Shown: positions 8,333-17,429 of the stretch, piece after piece
Layout of the letters: each line of letters opens with the position of its first letter
How positions within the stretch are numbered: the first letter of the stretch is position 1
DNA from: Paludibacteraceae bacterium
GTDB lineage: Bacteria > Bacteroidota > Bacteroidia > Bacteroidales > Paludibacteraceae
Reading direction: 5' to 3'
Length of the DNA stretch: 64,000 bases
Assembly (NCBI GenBank): GCA_017503075.1
Contig: JAFVTU010000011.1
Location: 1 to 64,000 of the forward strand
Notes under the pieces: model-generated
The model's input: only the letters and a program-made list of their open reading frames with translations
Database searches by the model: none
Told to the model about the DNA's origin: nothing
Made by a program: the position numbers and the translations under genes

Positions 8333-10976
8333 ACTACATGCCATAGCGCAGACCTTTGTAGAGCAAGTCGGCAGCGATTTGCAACGCTACACTTTCGTCT
8401 TTCCCAATCATCGTGCAGGCTTGTTCTTCCGCAAATACCTATCGCAGTATATGGACAAACCCATGTTTGCTCCTCGTATGATGAGCATCAATGAGTGCTT
8501 TGCGGAGTTGTCTGATTTGCTAGTGGCTGACCAACTGACGCTGTTGCTGCGCCTGTATAGCGAATATCGACGCTTGAAACCGGATGTTGAGTCCCTAGAT
8601 CAATTCCTCTATTGGGGCAAGATGATGTTGGCGGATTTCTCGGAGATAGACAATCATTTAGTGCCGCATGTAGAGGCATTGTTTGCGTCGGTAAAGGATT
8701 TGCATACCATTGATGAGCGATTCCAATATCTCACCGATAACCAACGGCAAGCGCTGGCACGCTTTTGGAAAGAATTTCAAGACTCCGACAAGCATCATCC
8801 CAATGGGAAGATGCATCAGCGATTCTTGCATACTTGGGATCTACTTTATCCGCTCTATACTGCTTTGCGCGAGAACCTGCTCCGCGATGGTTTGGCATAC
8901 GAGGGAATGTTGCACCGCGAGGTGCTTGACCATTGGCAGGAGATTCCTCAGCAGCGTTTTCGAGAGCAGTATGTGTTCCTTGGATTCAATGCGTTGACCG
9001 CATCCGAACGCGAACTGATGCTTCGTTTGCAGGAGATGGGTAGAGCGGATTTCTATTTCGACTACGATAGTCCATTTTTGCGTGATCCACAGAATAAGGC
9101 CTCTATGTTTATGGAGGAGAATCTGCGCCTCTTTCAATCCCATTACCCAATAGGCGGTACGCCGTCCCATAGCGAAGCGTCCCATAGCCCAACGGGCGTC
9201 CAATATCCAATAGGCGGTACGCCGTCCCATATCACCCTCGTCTCTGTGCCATCCACGGTGGGTGAAGTGCATGAGGTGAGTCGTATCTTGTCGGAGATTA
9301 TCCCCGATGATTGTACCGATTTGACGCGTACGGCTGTGGTGTTGCCCGATGAGCAGTTGCTGGTGCCTTTGTTGAATGTCTTTCCTGAATCGGTGAAGAA
9401 GATCAATGTCACGATGGGTTATCCCTTGCGTGCTACTTCGGTGTATATGCCAGTGGCGTATCCTGAGCAATTCATGCAACCAATGCCCGAAATGCCTGCG
9501 GATTTCCTTGCTCAGATGCGTGAGTATTTGCTCTCGCAACTGCATGCCAACACGTCAGAGGCGATATACCAATTAACTAAGGTACTTGACCGATTAGAGG
9601 CGGCTTTGTCTGCCTATCCGCAGATTGCGTTCACGGTAGCTGATATGCAACAGCTACTCAAGATGCTTACCCTAGAAACGACCATCCCTTATAAGGGTGA
9701 ACCCCTTGACGGACTGCAAGTAATGGGTGTGCTGGAGACACGTGCATTGGATTTTGATAATATCATCATTACGGATTTCAACGATGACATCTATCCCGGC
9801 CGATCACGAGGCAATAGTTTCATCCCATATGTCTTGCGAGTGGGTTTTGATATGCCTACGCCCGACCGCCAGAATGCTATCTTTGCCTACAATTTCTACC
9901 GCATGCTATCCTATGCCAAGAATGTGTGGCTGATTGCTAACTCTACGGCGGATGACCAACATTCGGGCGAGGTGTCGCGCTACTTCTATCAGATGATGTG
10001 GCAATACAATATGGATATTCGTCAAACCATTATCACGTATCCGCTCAATTCTACTACCACGGAGCTTCAGTGTCCTGCTATCGGTAAGAATCAGCGTGCT
10101 GTCCAACTAAATCATCTTTCTGCCTCGGCATTGACGACCTATCTGCGTTGTCCTAAGTCTTTCTATTATAGATATATAGAGCATGTGGCGGAACCCGAGC
10201 CAGATGAGTCAATATCGGTGAGTGACCTTACTTTGGGTAATGTGCTGCACGCGATTATGCAGCAGCTATATACTCCTTTTGTGGGGAAGAATATCACCGC
10301 ATCAACGATTCATGAACTGCTGGAGCGCATCAATGAAGATGCCTATTGGGAGGCGCTCACTCCCTTGCAGGATCTCAAGGGAGATATTTTGGCAAGGAGT
10401 GTGATTCGCTCTTTGGTAAATAATATCCTTCATTACGACTATACACAAGCCCCGTTTGTGTTTATTCAAGCAGAGAAACCTGTGAATATCCAGTTGCCCA
10501 ATGGTTTGAGTATTAGAGGCACAATCGACCGCCTAGATTCCAAGGCAGGAGTGGCGCGTGTGATTGATTATAAGACGGGTTCTACGGATCTGCTGTATAA
10601 GTCGATGGCGGATGTGTTTGGCGTAGTGCCTGCGAGCGAGGATGGTGGTTATACCTTGCGAACGAAGGGTAAAAGTCAGATATTGCAGACGATGCTCTAT
10701 TGTTGGGTCATGTCGGAGCAATATCCATCTATCGCGCCTTATGTGTATGCGGCTAGACGCCTCTCGGATACTACGACAGTCACCTGCGTACATACGAGTA
10801 CTTCGGACGAGCCACTCCTGTTTGACAATCAGATGAAGCAGGAGTTTGTGCACGAACTGACCCAACTCATTGATGAGATTCGCAATCCAGAAATACCCTT
10901 TATGCCATGCGCGGATGACCATCCATGTGAATATTGCGCATTCATCTCGCTGTGTGGAAGACAATTGAAAAAGTAG
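8322..10976 (+). CDS. AddB-like PD-(D/E)XK nuclease
   Basis: This 884-residue protein looks like the AddB/RexB class of helicase-nuclease subunits in double-strand break processing. The N-terminal half starts VFPNHRAGLFFRKYL, like the degenerate helicase domain of AddB. The C-terminal nuclease domain has LGNVLHAIMQQLY, RGTIDRLD, RVIDYKTGS and QTMLYCWV, supplying the H, D, D-x-K and Q motifs. A cysteine in LRCPKSFYYRY plus CEYCAFISLC at the C-terminus fits the Fe-S staple of AddB. No AddA partner is in the window. Near residues 274-304 the protein contains PIGGTPSH twice, encoded by hairpin micro-repeats that relatives would not be expected to have. It overlaps the antiporter gene by 11 bp. 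Confidence 0.86.
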   Translation: MRSKLHAIAQTFVEQVGSDLQRYTFVFPNHRAGLFFRKYLSQYMDKPMFAPRMMSINECFAELSDLLVADQLTLLLRLYSEYRRLKPDVESLDQFLYWGKMMLADFSEIDNHLVPHVEALFASVKDLHTIDERFQYLTDNQRQALARFWKEFQDSDKHHPNGKMHQRFLHTWDLLYPLYTALRENLLRDGLAYEGMLHREVLDHWQEIPQQRFREQYVFLGFNALTASERELMLRLQEMGRADFYFDYDSPFLRDPQNKASMFMEENLRLFQSHYPIGGTPSHSEASHSPTGVQYPIGGTPSHITLVSVPSTVGEVHEVSRILSEIIPDDCTDLTRTAVVLPDEQLLVPLLNVFPESVKKINVTMGYPLRATSVYMPVAYPEQFMQPMPEMPADFLAQMREYLLSQLHANTSEAIYQLTKVLDRLEAALSAYPQIAFTVADMQQLLKMLTLETTIPYKGEPLDGLQVMGVLETRALDFDNIIITDFNDDIYPGRSRGNSFIPYVLRVGFDMPTPDRQNAIFAYNFYRMLSYAKNVWLIANSTADDQHSGEVSRYFYQMMWQYNMDIRQTIITYPLNSTTTELQCPAIGKNQRAVQLNHLSASALTTYLRCPKSFYYRYIEHVAEPEPDESISVSDLTLGNVLHAIMQQLYTPFVGKNITASTIHELLERINEDAYWEALTPLQDLKGDILARSVIRSLVNNILHYDYTQAPFVFIQAEKPVNIQLPNGLSIRGTIDRLDSKAGVARVIDYKTGSTDLLYKSMADVFGVVPASEDGGYTLRTKGKSQILQTMLYCWVMSEQYPSIAPYVYAARRLSDTTTVTCVHTSTSDEPLLFDNQMKQEFVHELTQLIDEIRNPEIPFMPCADDHPCEYCAFISLCGRQLKK
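9145..9232 (+). repeat. TAG-hairpin-CGTCC micro-repeats inside the AddB-like gene
   Basis: Four units share a constant frame: ATAG, then a small perfect hairpin, then (C)GTCC. The hairpins are GGCGGTACGCC (twice), CGAAGCG and CCCAACGGG. They are read in frame as PIGGTPSH, SEASH, SPTGVQ and PIGGTPSH. The same unit with other hairpins lies in the non-coding run 15951-16035. Confidence 0.8.
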
Positions 10977-11015
10977 TGTGATAATGTAAAGCGAAAAATA
11001 CAAAATACAAATGCA

Positions 11016-11047
11016 TTTGTATATTCCAAAAAAAAGTAGTACTTTTG
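11016..11047 (+). promoter_or_regulatory. Promoter of the PPi-phosphofructokinase gene
   Basis: TTTG at 11016-11019 and TACTTTTG at 11040-11047 are separated by 20 nt. The leader to ATG 11118 is about 65 nt and carries repeated CCCTTA / ACTTTTTAAACTTT runs. Confidence 0.8.
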
Positions 11048-11117
11048 TAGCGGAAACTGAAAAGTGAAAACCCTTAAAACCCTTAGAACTTTTTAAACTT
11101 TAAAAACTTATAATCGT

Positions 11118-12770
11118 ATGACAATGACTAAAAGCCCATTGCAAATCGCTCGTGCTGCGTATCAACCCAAGATGCCAGTGGCTTTGCAAGGTAATGTTAG
11201 CCTCAAAGAAGGCGCAAAAACGCAATCTGTAGCGGATCAAGAGGAGATTCAAAAGCTCTTCCCTAACACCTACGGAATGCCTGTAATCGAGTTTGAACCT
11301 GCTGCTGATGCTGCGGCTGTAGAAGCATTCAATGTAGGTGTGATCCTCTCTGGTGGTCAAGCTCCTGGTGGTCACAATGTGATCTGCGGTTTGTTTGACG
11401 CACTCAAGCGTATCAATCCTGCTAACAAACTCTATGGTTTCCTCGGTGGTCCTAGCGGTTTGGTAGATGGCAAGTATGCAGAACTCACTGCTCCTGTGAT
11501 TGATGAGTATCGCAATACCGGTGGTTTTGATATTATCGGTTCTGGTCGTACCAAACTCGAGGAGACTTGGCAATTCGACAATGGTATCAAGGTGTGCCAA
11601 GAGCTGGGTATCAAGGCTATTGTCATCATCGGTGGTGATGACTCTAACACCAACGCATGCGTACTCGCTGAGTACTACCTGCAAAAGAACTGCGGCATTC
11701 AAGTCATCGGCTGCCCTAAGACCATCGACGGTGACCTCAAGAACGAGATGATTGAGACCTCTTTCGGTTTTGATACCGCTTGCAAGACTTTTGCTGAACT
11801 CATTGGTAACATCCAACGCGACGCTAACTCTGCTAAGAAATACTGGCACTTCATCCGCCTCATGGGTCGCTCTGCCAGCCATATCGCACTAGAGTGCGCA
11901 TTGCAAGCACAACCAAACGTATGCCTTATCTCTGAGGAAGTCGAAGCAAAAGAGATGACCCTCAATGATGTAGTAGAGCAAATCGTAGAGGTGATTGTAG
12001 AGCGTGCTAATGCGGGACTCAACTTCGGTACTATCCTTATCCCAGAGGGATTGATTGAGTTTATCCCAGCTATGCGTGTGCTCATCCAAGAGCTCAACGA
12101 TATGTTGGCTGAGAACGAGGAGTTTGCTGCGCTTGAGGGCGACGACGCTAAGCGCGAGTATGTGAAGTCAATGCTCAGTCCTGCTTCATGCGAACTCTAT
12201 CGCAGTTTGCCAAAGGGTATTGCTAAGCAATTGACCCTTGACCGTGACCCTCACGGCAATGTGATGGTGAGCCAAATCGAAACCGAGAAACTGCTCATCG
12301 AGATGGTACAAAAGCGTTTGGCTCAACTCAAGGCTGCGGGTACCTACAAGGGCAAATTCTCTGCGCTCAACCACTTCTTCGGTTACGAAGGTCGCTGCGC
12401 AATGCCAAGTAACTTCGATGCAGACTACTGCTATAGCCTCGGTAACACTGCTGCGCACCTCATTGCAGCTGGTAAGACGGGTTATATGGCACTCGTCAAG
12501 AACCTCACCCGTCCTGCTACCGAGTGGGTGGCTGGTGGTGTACCTGTGACCATGATGATGAATATGGAGCGTCGCCACGGTAAGATGAAACCAGTGATCC
12601 AAAAGGCATTGGTTGACCTCAACGGTGCGCCATTCAAGTACTTGGCTGCTCACCGTGCTGATTGGGCTGACCCACAACTCAGCTACATTTATCCAGGTCC
12701 AATCCAATACTACGGACCAAGTGAGGTGTGCGACCAACCAACTCGCACATTGATGCTGGAGCAAGCGTGA
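11118..12770 (+). CDS. pfp: Pyrophosphate--fructose 6-phosphate 1-phosphotransferase
   Basis: This 550-residue cytoplasmic glycolytic enzyme reversibly phosphorylates fructose 6-phosphate with pyrophosphate. It has the PPi-binding loop [25 protein letters not shown] (an Asp where ATP-dependent enzymes have Gly), [12 protein letters not shown] (the Lys that with GGDD marks PPi use), and [14 protein letters not shown] for substrate binding. Length matches the long (clade II, plant-beta-like) PFP class common in anaerobes. It has its own promoter. The next gene begins at GTG 12767, overlapping the stop in GTGA. Confidence 0.95.
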   Translation: MTMTKSPLQIARAAYQPKMPVALQGNVSLKEGAKTQSVADQEEIQKLFPNTYGMPVIEFEPAADAAAVEAFNVGVILSGGQAPGGHNVICGLFDALKRINPANKLYGFLGGPSGLVDGKYAELTAPVIDEYRNTGGFDIIGSGRTKLEETWQFDNGIKVCQELGIKAIVIIGGDDSNTNACVLAEYYLQKNCGIQVIGCPKTIDGDLKNEMIETSFGFDTACKTFAELIGNIQRDANSAKKYWHFIRLMGRSASHIALECALQAQPNVCLISEEVEAKEMTLNDVVEQIVEVIVERANAGLNFGTILIPEGLIEFIPAMRVLIQELNDMLAENEEFAALEGDDAKREYVKSMLSPASCELYRSLPKGIAKQLTLDRDPHGNVMVSQIETEKLLIEMVQKRLAQLKAAGTYKGKFSALNHFFGYEGRCAMPSNFDADYCYSLGNTAAHLIAAGKTGYMALVKNLTRPATEWVAGGVPVTMMMNMERRHGKMKPVIQKALVDLNGAPFKYLAAHRADWADPQLSYIYPGPIQYYGPSEVCDQPTRTLMLEQA

Positions 12771-13369
12771 AAAAACTAGCATTGCTAATACTATTGATGG
12801 TTTCGGGTATGTGCCGAGCGCAGTACTCGAACCATCAGTTGTATCAGGCGTATCTGAATCAGGATGTGAGTTTATGGGGGGAGTATATTGCTTCGGCTCA
12901 GTGGGATAGTATGTCGGTGGAGGAGCAAAAGCAATTGCTCAACTATGAGTATGGCTACACGGCTGTGGCTTTGGGACAAGACACGGTAGATGCTACAGCG
13001 ATGCTGGCGCGCTATGAGCAACATCTGGAGGCACTGCAATCCAACTTGTCAGAAGCAAGGTATAATGCCTATTTGACCAGTGTTTATACCTATAAGATGG
13101 CACTGGATAAGGTGCATTTCATGAGTCATGCGAAGCAGCTGTTTGCTAGTATCAAGCGGGCTGCGGACTTGGATAACGAAGATGCCTTTGTCATGGCGAT
13201 GATGGGAAATGTGGAGTTCTATAACCCCTTTGGCAGCAAGAAGAAGGCATTGAAATATTTGGAAAAAGCAGATAGTTTGTACCGCCTTTCGGCTGTGGAG
13301 TATGAGCAGTGGAATCATCATGCGGTAAGAATGACGATAGAGCAGTGCAAAGAGAAATTGAATAAGTAA
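12767..13369 (+). CDS. Exported helical protein of unknown function
   Basis: I do not recognise a named family. Starting at GTG 12767, which overlaps the pfp stop by four bases, gives a clean signal peptide ([18 protein letters not shown]) and about 200 residues. A longer frame from 12728 would bury this signal peptide inside a soluble leader, so the GTG is preferred. The mature part is mostly alpha-helical and rich in Ala, Leu and Tyr. It contains [27 protein letters not shown] and [19 protein letters not shown] stretches that look like TPR-type helices. It may be a periplasmic scaffold, but function is open. It is followed 2 bp later by the thioesterase gene, so the three genes look like one transcript. 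Confidence 0.75.
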   Translation: MKKLALLILLMVSGMCRAQYSNHQLYQAYLNQDVSLWGEYIASAQWDSMSVEEQKQLLNYEYGYTAVALGQDTVDATAMLARYEQHLEALQSNLSEARYNAYLTSVYTYKMALDKVHFMSHAKQLFASIKRAADLDNEDAFVMAMMGNVEFYNPFGSKKKALKYLEKADSLYRLSAVEYEQWNHHAVRMTIEQCKEKLNK

Positions 13370-13371
13370 TT

Positions 13372-13890
13372 ATGCGACTGATAAAGAATCCGTGGATAGG
13401 AGCAGAGGGGTATCATTGTTTTGGTTGTTGTCCAGATAATCCTTTTGGTTTGCAGATGAAGTTTTACGAGGAGGGGGATGATGTGGTATGCTTGTGGCAT
13501 CCATCGGCTCGCTATCAATCGTGGGATAACACGTTGCACGGAGGTGTGCAGTCTGTGTTGCTGGATGAGGTATGCGGTTGGGTGGTCTTTCATAAGTTGC
13601 AGGCATCGGGCGTGACGGCCAAGATGGAGACGCGTTTTCGCAAACCAGTAGTGATACGCCAGAAGTTTATTGAATTGCGTGCGCGTTTGCGTGAGATGCG
13701 CCGCAATATAGCCATCGTGGATGGCGAGATTAGAAGTGCAGAGGGGGAGATTTTGGTAGAATGTACCTGCACCTATTTTACTTTTGATGCGGCACACGCA
13801 CCCGAGGGGGTGCCTTACCGCCCAACAGAACTTATTGGGGATGAAGTGACAAGGGAGGAAGTAGCTTCGCAAGCTACGCTGAAGAGTTAG
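13372..13890 (+). CDS. PaaI-type hotdog-fold thioesterase
   Basis: This 172-residue protein resembles single-domain acyl-CoA thioesterases. It opens with GYHCFGCCPDNPFGLQMKF, a Cys-rich start seen in this subgroup. It carries the hotdog helix motif TLHGGVQSVLLDEVCGW (residues about 59-75), where HGG and the acidic residue in LLDE are typical of the catalytic region. The tail beyond about residue 155 runs into the micro-repeat zone (EEVASQATLKS), so the last dozen residues may be repeat-derived. An acyl-CoA ligase gene lies 250 bp downstream, which suits a role in acyl-CoA turnover. Substrate is unknown. Confidence 0.82.
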   Translation: MRLIKNPWIGAEGYHCFGCCPDNPFGLQMKFYEEGDDVVCLWHPSARYQSWDNTLHGGVQSVLLDEVCGWVVFHKLQASGVTAKMETRFRKPVVIRQKFIELRARLREMRRNIAIVDGEIRSAEGEILVECTCTYFTFDAAHAPEGVPYRPTELIGDEVTREEVASQATLKS

Positions 13891-14123
13891 CCCTTCGGGC
13901 TGAACGATTAGCTTCGCTGAATGCCATTGCAAGCAATGAGGAGTTAGCCCTTCGGGCTGAAATTCACGAAGTAACCCTTCACGAAGCAACCATTCATTTG
14001 CAAGGCGAATAACCCTTCACGAAGCGACCATTCATTTGCAAGGCGAATAACCCTTCACGAAGCAACCATTCATTCGCAAGGCGAATAACCCTTCACGAAG
14101 CAACCATTCATTCGCAAAGCGAA
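13865..14123 (+). repeat. Hairpin micro-repeat tract with four 38-bp tandem units
   Basis: The gap between the thioesterase and ligase genes is almost all repeat. 13885-13971 holds hairpins such as GCCCTTCGGGC (twice) and ATTGCAAGCAAT, set between TTAGC and GCTGAA. Four near-identical 38-bp units follow at 13972-14009, 14010-14047, 14048-14085 and 14086-14123, each beginning TAACCCTTCACGAAGC. Each unit holds two hairpins, CTTCACGAAG and ATTCGCAAGGCGAAT (variants ATTTGC and CAAAGC). No gene or clear promoter is seen. The last unit ends 14 bp before the ligase ATG. Confidence 0.88.
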
Positions 14124-14137
14124 TTAAAAAAAGAAGT

Positions 14138-15772
14138 ATGAAACACCATTTTTTACATTATATGGATCAGGTGATCCATAATCGTTGGCGAGATGTCGCC
14201 TTCGTAGATTACGGAGAGAAAACCCAATACACCCACGGCGAAGTGGCACAACAAGTGCGTCGTTTGCACAAGCTCTTCCGCCTGCTGGGTATTCAACCAG
14301 GAGATAAAATAGCTATAGCCAGTCGCAACTGCTCCAACTGGGTAGTTTCCTACATGGCAATCATGTCCTACAAGGCAGTGGCAGTCACGCTGCTGCAAGA
14401 CTTCAAAGCAGAGGACTTGGCACGATTGATTGAGCATTCAGATGCGAAGATGCTTATTGTGGGGCCTTATGTGTGGCGTGAGTTGCAACACCAACAGTTG
14501 CCCGAACTACAAGCCATCATGTCCATGGATGATTTCTCATTTATCCATCTCGCTGAAGAGTACAAGGGTAATGTAGAGCATGTGATGGGCGAGGAGAGTA
14601 CACTGACCGAAACGACCTTCTTCTCGTTGGTGCAAGACGGTGAGATTGATTTGGATTCGCTGGCATTGATCAACTACACTTCAGGTAGTATGGGTTCGCC
14701 CAAGGGCGTGATGGTCAGTCACCGTTCGCTGTCCAACAACACCGAGAATGGTATGCATATCCTACCCGTAGAGCCAGGACAACGTGTGGTGTCAATGCTC
14801 CCATTGGCGCATATGTTTGGTCAGTTGGCTGATTTCTTGTATCCGTTCAGTGCGGGTGCGACGATTTACTATTTGACCAAAGCACCTACACCAAGCCTAC
14901 TATTGAAGGCGATGGCGGATGTGAATCCATATTTGGTGGCAACAGTGCCTTTGGTGATTGAGAAAATCTATAAGAAGAAACTTGACCCGCTATTGAGCAA
15001 GTTGTCGTTTAAGTTCTGCTGGTACACCCCTGGTATCATGAATATCGTGCGTGCGGTGGTAAAGAAGTCGCTTGTAAAGGCGTTTGGCGGTCAAGTGCGC
15101 TATTTCCTATGCGGAGGTGCAGCAATGAATCCAATCGTAGAGAAATGCTTGATGGATGTCAATTTCCCATTATCTATCGGTTTTGGTATGACGGAGTGTG
15201 GACCTCTGGTCAGCGGCTTGCCACCTAAGTACTTCAAACGTCGCTCATGTGGTGCGCCAGTGCCTGGTATGGAAGCCAAGATTGATAATCCGAACGAGAA
15301 AGGCGAAGGCGAGATATTGGTACGTGGCGAGAACGTGATGATGGGTTACTATAAGAACGACGAAGCCACTAAGGCAGCTTTCACGGAAGATGGTTGGCTC
15401 AGAACGGGCGACTTGGGCTATATGGATAAGAAGCAGAATATCTTTATCCGTGGTCGTATCAAGTCGATGTTCCTCGGTGCGAGTGGACAGAATATCTACC
15501 CAGAGGAGATTGAGGATAAGCTGAATAACCAACAAGGCGTAGCGGAGTCGGTAGTGGTAGAGCGTGAAGGCAAATTGATTGGTTTGGTTTTCCCCGATGA
15601 GGAGCAGACCAAGGGCTTTTCTATCGCTGAGATTAATAAGATGATGAAGGAGAACCTCAAGAAGTTGAATGATCTGCTGCCATCTTACTCGCGTGTCCAC
15701 GATATTGAGGTCAAGGAAGAACCGTTCGAGAAGACGCCGAAGAAGAGCATTAAGCGATTCTTGTATAAGTAA
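14138..15772 (+). CDS. AMP-binding long-chain acyl-CoA ligase-like enzyme
   Basis: This 544-residue adenylate-forming enzyme most likely activates fatty acids to acyl-CoA. Motifs in order are the P-loop INYTSGSMGSPKGVMVSH near residue 185, LPLAHMFGQ, GFGMTECGPLVSG for adenine/acyl binding, GWLRTGDLGYMD, then RIKSMFLGASGQNIYPEEIE and the C-terminal TPKKSIKRF lysine region. Length is typical. It is cytoplasmic or peripheral to the membrane. The start codon lies immediately after the 38-bp repeat array (spacer AAAAAAAGAAGT). A strong intrinsic terminator follows. Specificity (long versus medium chain) is not determined. Confidence 0.9.
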   Translation: MKHHFLHYMDQVIHNRWRDVAFVDYGEKTQYTHGEVAQQVRRLHKLFRLLGIQPGDKIAIASRNCSNWVVSYMAIMSYKAVAVTLLQDFKAEDLARLIEHSDAKMLIVGPYVWRELQHQQLPELQAIMSMDDFSFIHLAEEYKGNVEHVMGEESTLTETTFFSLVQDGEIDLDSLALINYTSGSMGSPKGVMVSHRSLSNNTENGMHILPVEPGQRVVSMLPLAHMFGQLADFLYPFSAGATIYYLTKAPTPSLLLKAMADVNPYLVATVPLVIEKIYKKKLDPLLSKLSFKFCWYTPGIMNIVRAVVKKSLVKAFGGQVRYFLCGGAAMNPIVEKCLMDVNFPLSIGFGMTECGPLVSGLPPKYFKRRSCGAPVPGMEAKIDNPNEKGEGEILVRGENVMMGYYKNDEATKAAFTEDGWLRTGDLGYMDKKQNIFIRGRIKSMFLGASGQNIYPEEIEDKLNNQQGVAESVVVEREGKLIGLVFPDEEQTKGFSIAEINKMMKENLKKLNDLLPSYSRVHDIEVKEEPFEKTPKKSIKRFLYK

Positions 15773-15791
15773 TGAATAAAAACTAAAATTG

Positions 15792-15830
15792 AAATCTCAC
15801 CTCATTAAACTGGGGTGAGATTTTTTTTGT
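15792..15830 (+). terminator. Intrinsic terminator after the acyl-CoA ligase gene
   Basis: A perfect 10-bp stem pairs 15792-15801 (AAATCTCACC) with 15814-15823 (GGTGAGATTT) around a 12-nt loop, followed by a run of T. It closes the core block just before the accessory island. Confidence 0.92.
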
Positions 15831-15840
15831 GATAAAAATC

Positions 15841-15902
15841 GGGATTTATATACTTGTTGACACTTGCTGTCATTATCAGTTTTGTTTTGCTCTCCAAATG
15901 CG
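15841..15902 (+). mobile_element. Solo left end of the same foldback element family as 35914-36191
   Basis: These 62 bp match 35914-35975 with only two differences. They include the terminal inverted repeat start GGGATTTATATACTTGTTGA and the inner palindrome TGACACTTGCTGTCA. Homology stops after CCAAATGCG, where an AACCTTT-type simple repeat begins. No matching right terminal repeat is obvious nearby, although sub-terminal right-end-like motifs occur at 18539-18576. It is either a truncated copy or the left boundary of a larger element covering the ATPase island. Confidence 0.85.
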
Positions 15903-16035
15903 CCTTTAACCTCTAACCTTTAACCTCTAACCTTTAACCTTTAACCTATAGCGCCATCGGCGCGTCCTATAGTCCGCAGGACGTCCAATAGCCAATAGGC
16001 GAAGCCGTCCATTAGCTCGCTTTGCGAGCGTCCCC
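15903..16035 (+). repeat. AACCTTT/AACCTCT run and TAG-hairpin-CGTCC run
   Basis: 15903-15948 is a run of imperfect TTTAACCTC/TTTAACC units. 15949-16035 holds at least four TAG-hairpin-(C)GTCC units with hairpins CGCCATCGGCG, TCCGCAGGA, GGCGAAGCC and CTCGCTTTGCGAG. The 15773-16123 gap otherwise holds the ligase terminator, the 62-bp element end and the promoter/operator of the next gene. Confidence 0.85.
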
Positions 16036-16062
16036 TAAACCACAACTTCTTTCCATATGGAA

Positions 16063-16110
16063 ATTGAGGTATCACCCAAATGTAGTAACTTTGTGTAGTG
16101 TTAAACTACA
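16063..16110 (+). promoter_or_regulatory. Promoter and palindromic operator of the HTH gene
   Basis: ATTG at 16063-16066 and TAACTTTG at 16086-16093 are separated by 19 nt. Directly after the -7 box lies the palindrome TGTAGTGTTAAACTACA (16094-16110, arms TGTAGT and ACTACA). It covers the expected start of transcription. This is where the product of the next gene, a Cro/CI-type protein, would bind to repress itself. Confidence 0.75.
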
Positions 16111-16123
16111 AAATTATTACATT

Positions 16124-16363
16124 ATGGACATTACTTCAAACTTCCAAAAAGCAGTAGCTAAATGCCTGAATGACAAGAAGATGACGCAGCTTGACCTCTC
16201 CGTCATTACGGGTATCTCACAACCCAGTATCTGCCGCTATCTGGCTGGAAAACGCTCCCCTTCACTCGCACAAGTGGTAAACATCGCCACAGCACTGGAA
16301 TTAAATCCCATCGCCCTGCTAACCTATCCCCAGCAAGTTGCAGTCATCTCCCAACTACTTTAA
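16124..16363 (+). CDS. Small Cro/CI-type HTH regulator
   Basis: This 79-residue protein is a single helix-turn-helix domain of the XRE/Cro-CI type. The recognition segment reads MTQLDLSVITGISQPSICRYLAGKR, followed by the usual PSLAQVVNIATALELNP helices. The start is ATG 16124 rather than the longer frame from 16022, because the promoter and a perfect operator-like palindrome lie between them. It leads the accessory island and sits 2 bp before the ATPase gene, so it probably controls the island's first transcript. Target site is inferred from the adjacent palindrome. Confidence 0.85.
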   Translation: MDITSNFQKAVAKCLNDKKMTQLDLSVITGISQPSICRYLAGKRSPSLAQVVNIATALELNPIALLTYPQQVAVISQLL

Positions 16364-16365
16364 TC

Positions 16366-17412
16366 ATGGATACCAGTTACGACGACATCCTCGCCCGTCG
16401 TATCACTCCCGATACGACGGTGCCCCAACACGATTTTCTCTTTCGTTGGGGCGACCGCCCCTGTTTCGCCCGCGGCGAACTTGTCGCACTTACGGGCAAA
16501 GCCAAATCAGGCAAAACCTTTGTCTGCTCTATGCTCATGGCACTCGCTGTTCGACCACAACTCATGGGACTCTCACGCCTGCACGACGAGCCCCTGAGCG
16601 TCGTATGGATCGACACCGAGCAGTCTGAAGACTCCACGCACGAGATCCTATGCCACCGCATCGGTTCGCTCATCGGTGCCCCTATCCCAGATGACCAGTT
16701 TTTTGTCTATAACCTCCGCCGCGACAATTGGCAAGACCGCCTACATTGGGCACAACTCTGCATCGTGCATGATCAGCCCGACCTCGTTATCTTCGATGGT
16801 ATTCGCGATGTAGTAGGCGATATCAACAACTACACCGAAGCCCAAACCGTGCTCGACAAATTGCTATCGCTCGCTTCGTGGTCAGGGGCATGCATCGTCT
16901 GCGTCTTGCACCAGAATAAATCCCTCGAGGATAAGACCCTGCGTGGGGCACTCGGCACCGAACTCCAAAACAAGTCCTACGAGACCTACGAGTGTCAGAA
17001 AGATCCTGAGACGCGGATGTTTACGCTGAAGCAAACCGCTACGCGCAAGTACAACATCACCGCCAAACTCGAGTTCTCCGTCAATGCCGATGGGTTGCCA
17101 GAAATTTCGGATAACGGGTATCGAGGGGTGGATAATGGGTATAGTAAATACGCCGATCAGATTAATGCACATACAATTGTGCCTAAGGTGTTTGGCGATT
17201 TATCCACAATGCGTGCGTGCGATTTTAAACAAAAAACCATGCGTTGTTTTCCTGAGGTAAACTGCGATAGTGCATATCGGATATTGCTCAGTCAAGCATA
17301 CCAAATGCAGCTAATCACCAAGCGTAAAATCAACGAAAATGAAACGTATTACGATTTCTCTTCACACCAGAAAAAGGGGGCTGAGCAAGAGGATTTACCC
17401 AGTCTGTTTTGA
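16366..17412 (+). CDS. RecA-fold AAA ATPase, RepA/helicase-like
   Basis: This 348-residue protein has the Walker A motif GKAKSGKT (residues 44-51), preceded by ARGELVALTG. The acidic strand VVWIDTEQSE follows (79-88), then Walker B PDLVIFDGIRD (138-148) and a sensor-like strand IVCVLHQNKS (about 178-187). This order resembles RepA-type hexameric helicases and related ATPases on plasmids, integrative elements and phages. The last 100 residues look like a winged-helix or accessory domain. The stretch between the ATPase core and the tail has loop-like EFSVNADGLPEISDNGYRG. Neighbours (HTH repressor before, small basic proteins after) suggest replication or DNA processing of a mobile element. No integrase or relaxase is seen. 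Confidence 0.78.
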   Translation: MDTSYDDILARRITPDTTVPQHDFLFRWGDRPCFARGELVALTGKAKSGKTFVCSMLMALAVRPQLMGLSRLHDEPLSVVWIDTEQSEDSTHEILCHRIGSLIGAPIPDDQFFVYNLRRDNWQDRLHWAQLCIVHDQPDLVIFDGIRDVVGDINNYTEAQTVLDKLLSLASWSGACIVCVLHQNKSLEDKTLRGALGTELQNKSYETYECQKDPETRMFTLKQTATRKYNITAKLEFSVNADGLPEISDNGYRGVDNGYSKYADQINAHTIVPKVFGDLSTMRACDFKQKTMRCFPEVNCDSAYRILLSQAYQMQLITKRKINENETYYDFSSHQKKGAEQEDLPSLF

Positions 17413-17429
17413 GCAGGAACCGTAACCCA

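Noticed and set aside
13972..14123. Possible CRISPR array
   Set aside because: 38-bp units are directly adjacent with no spacers.
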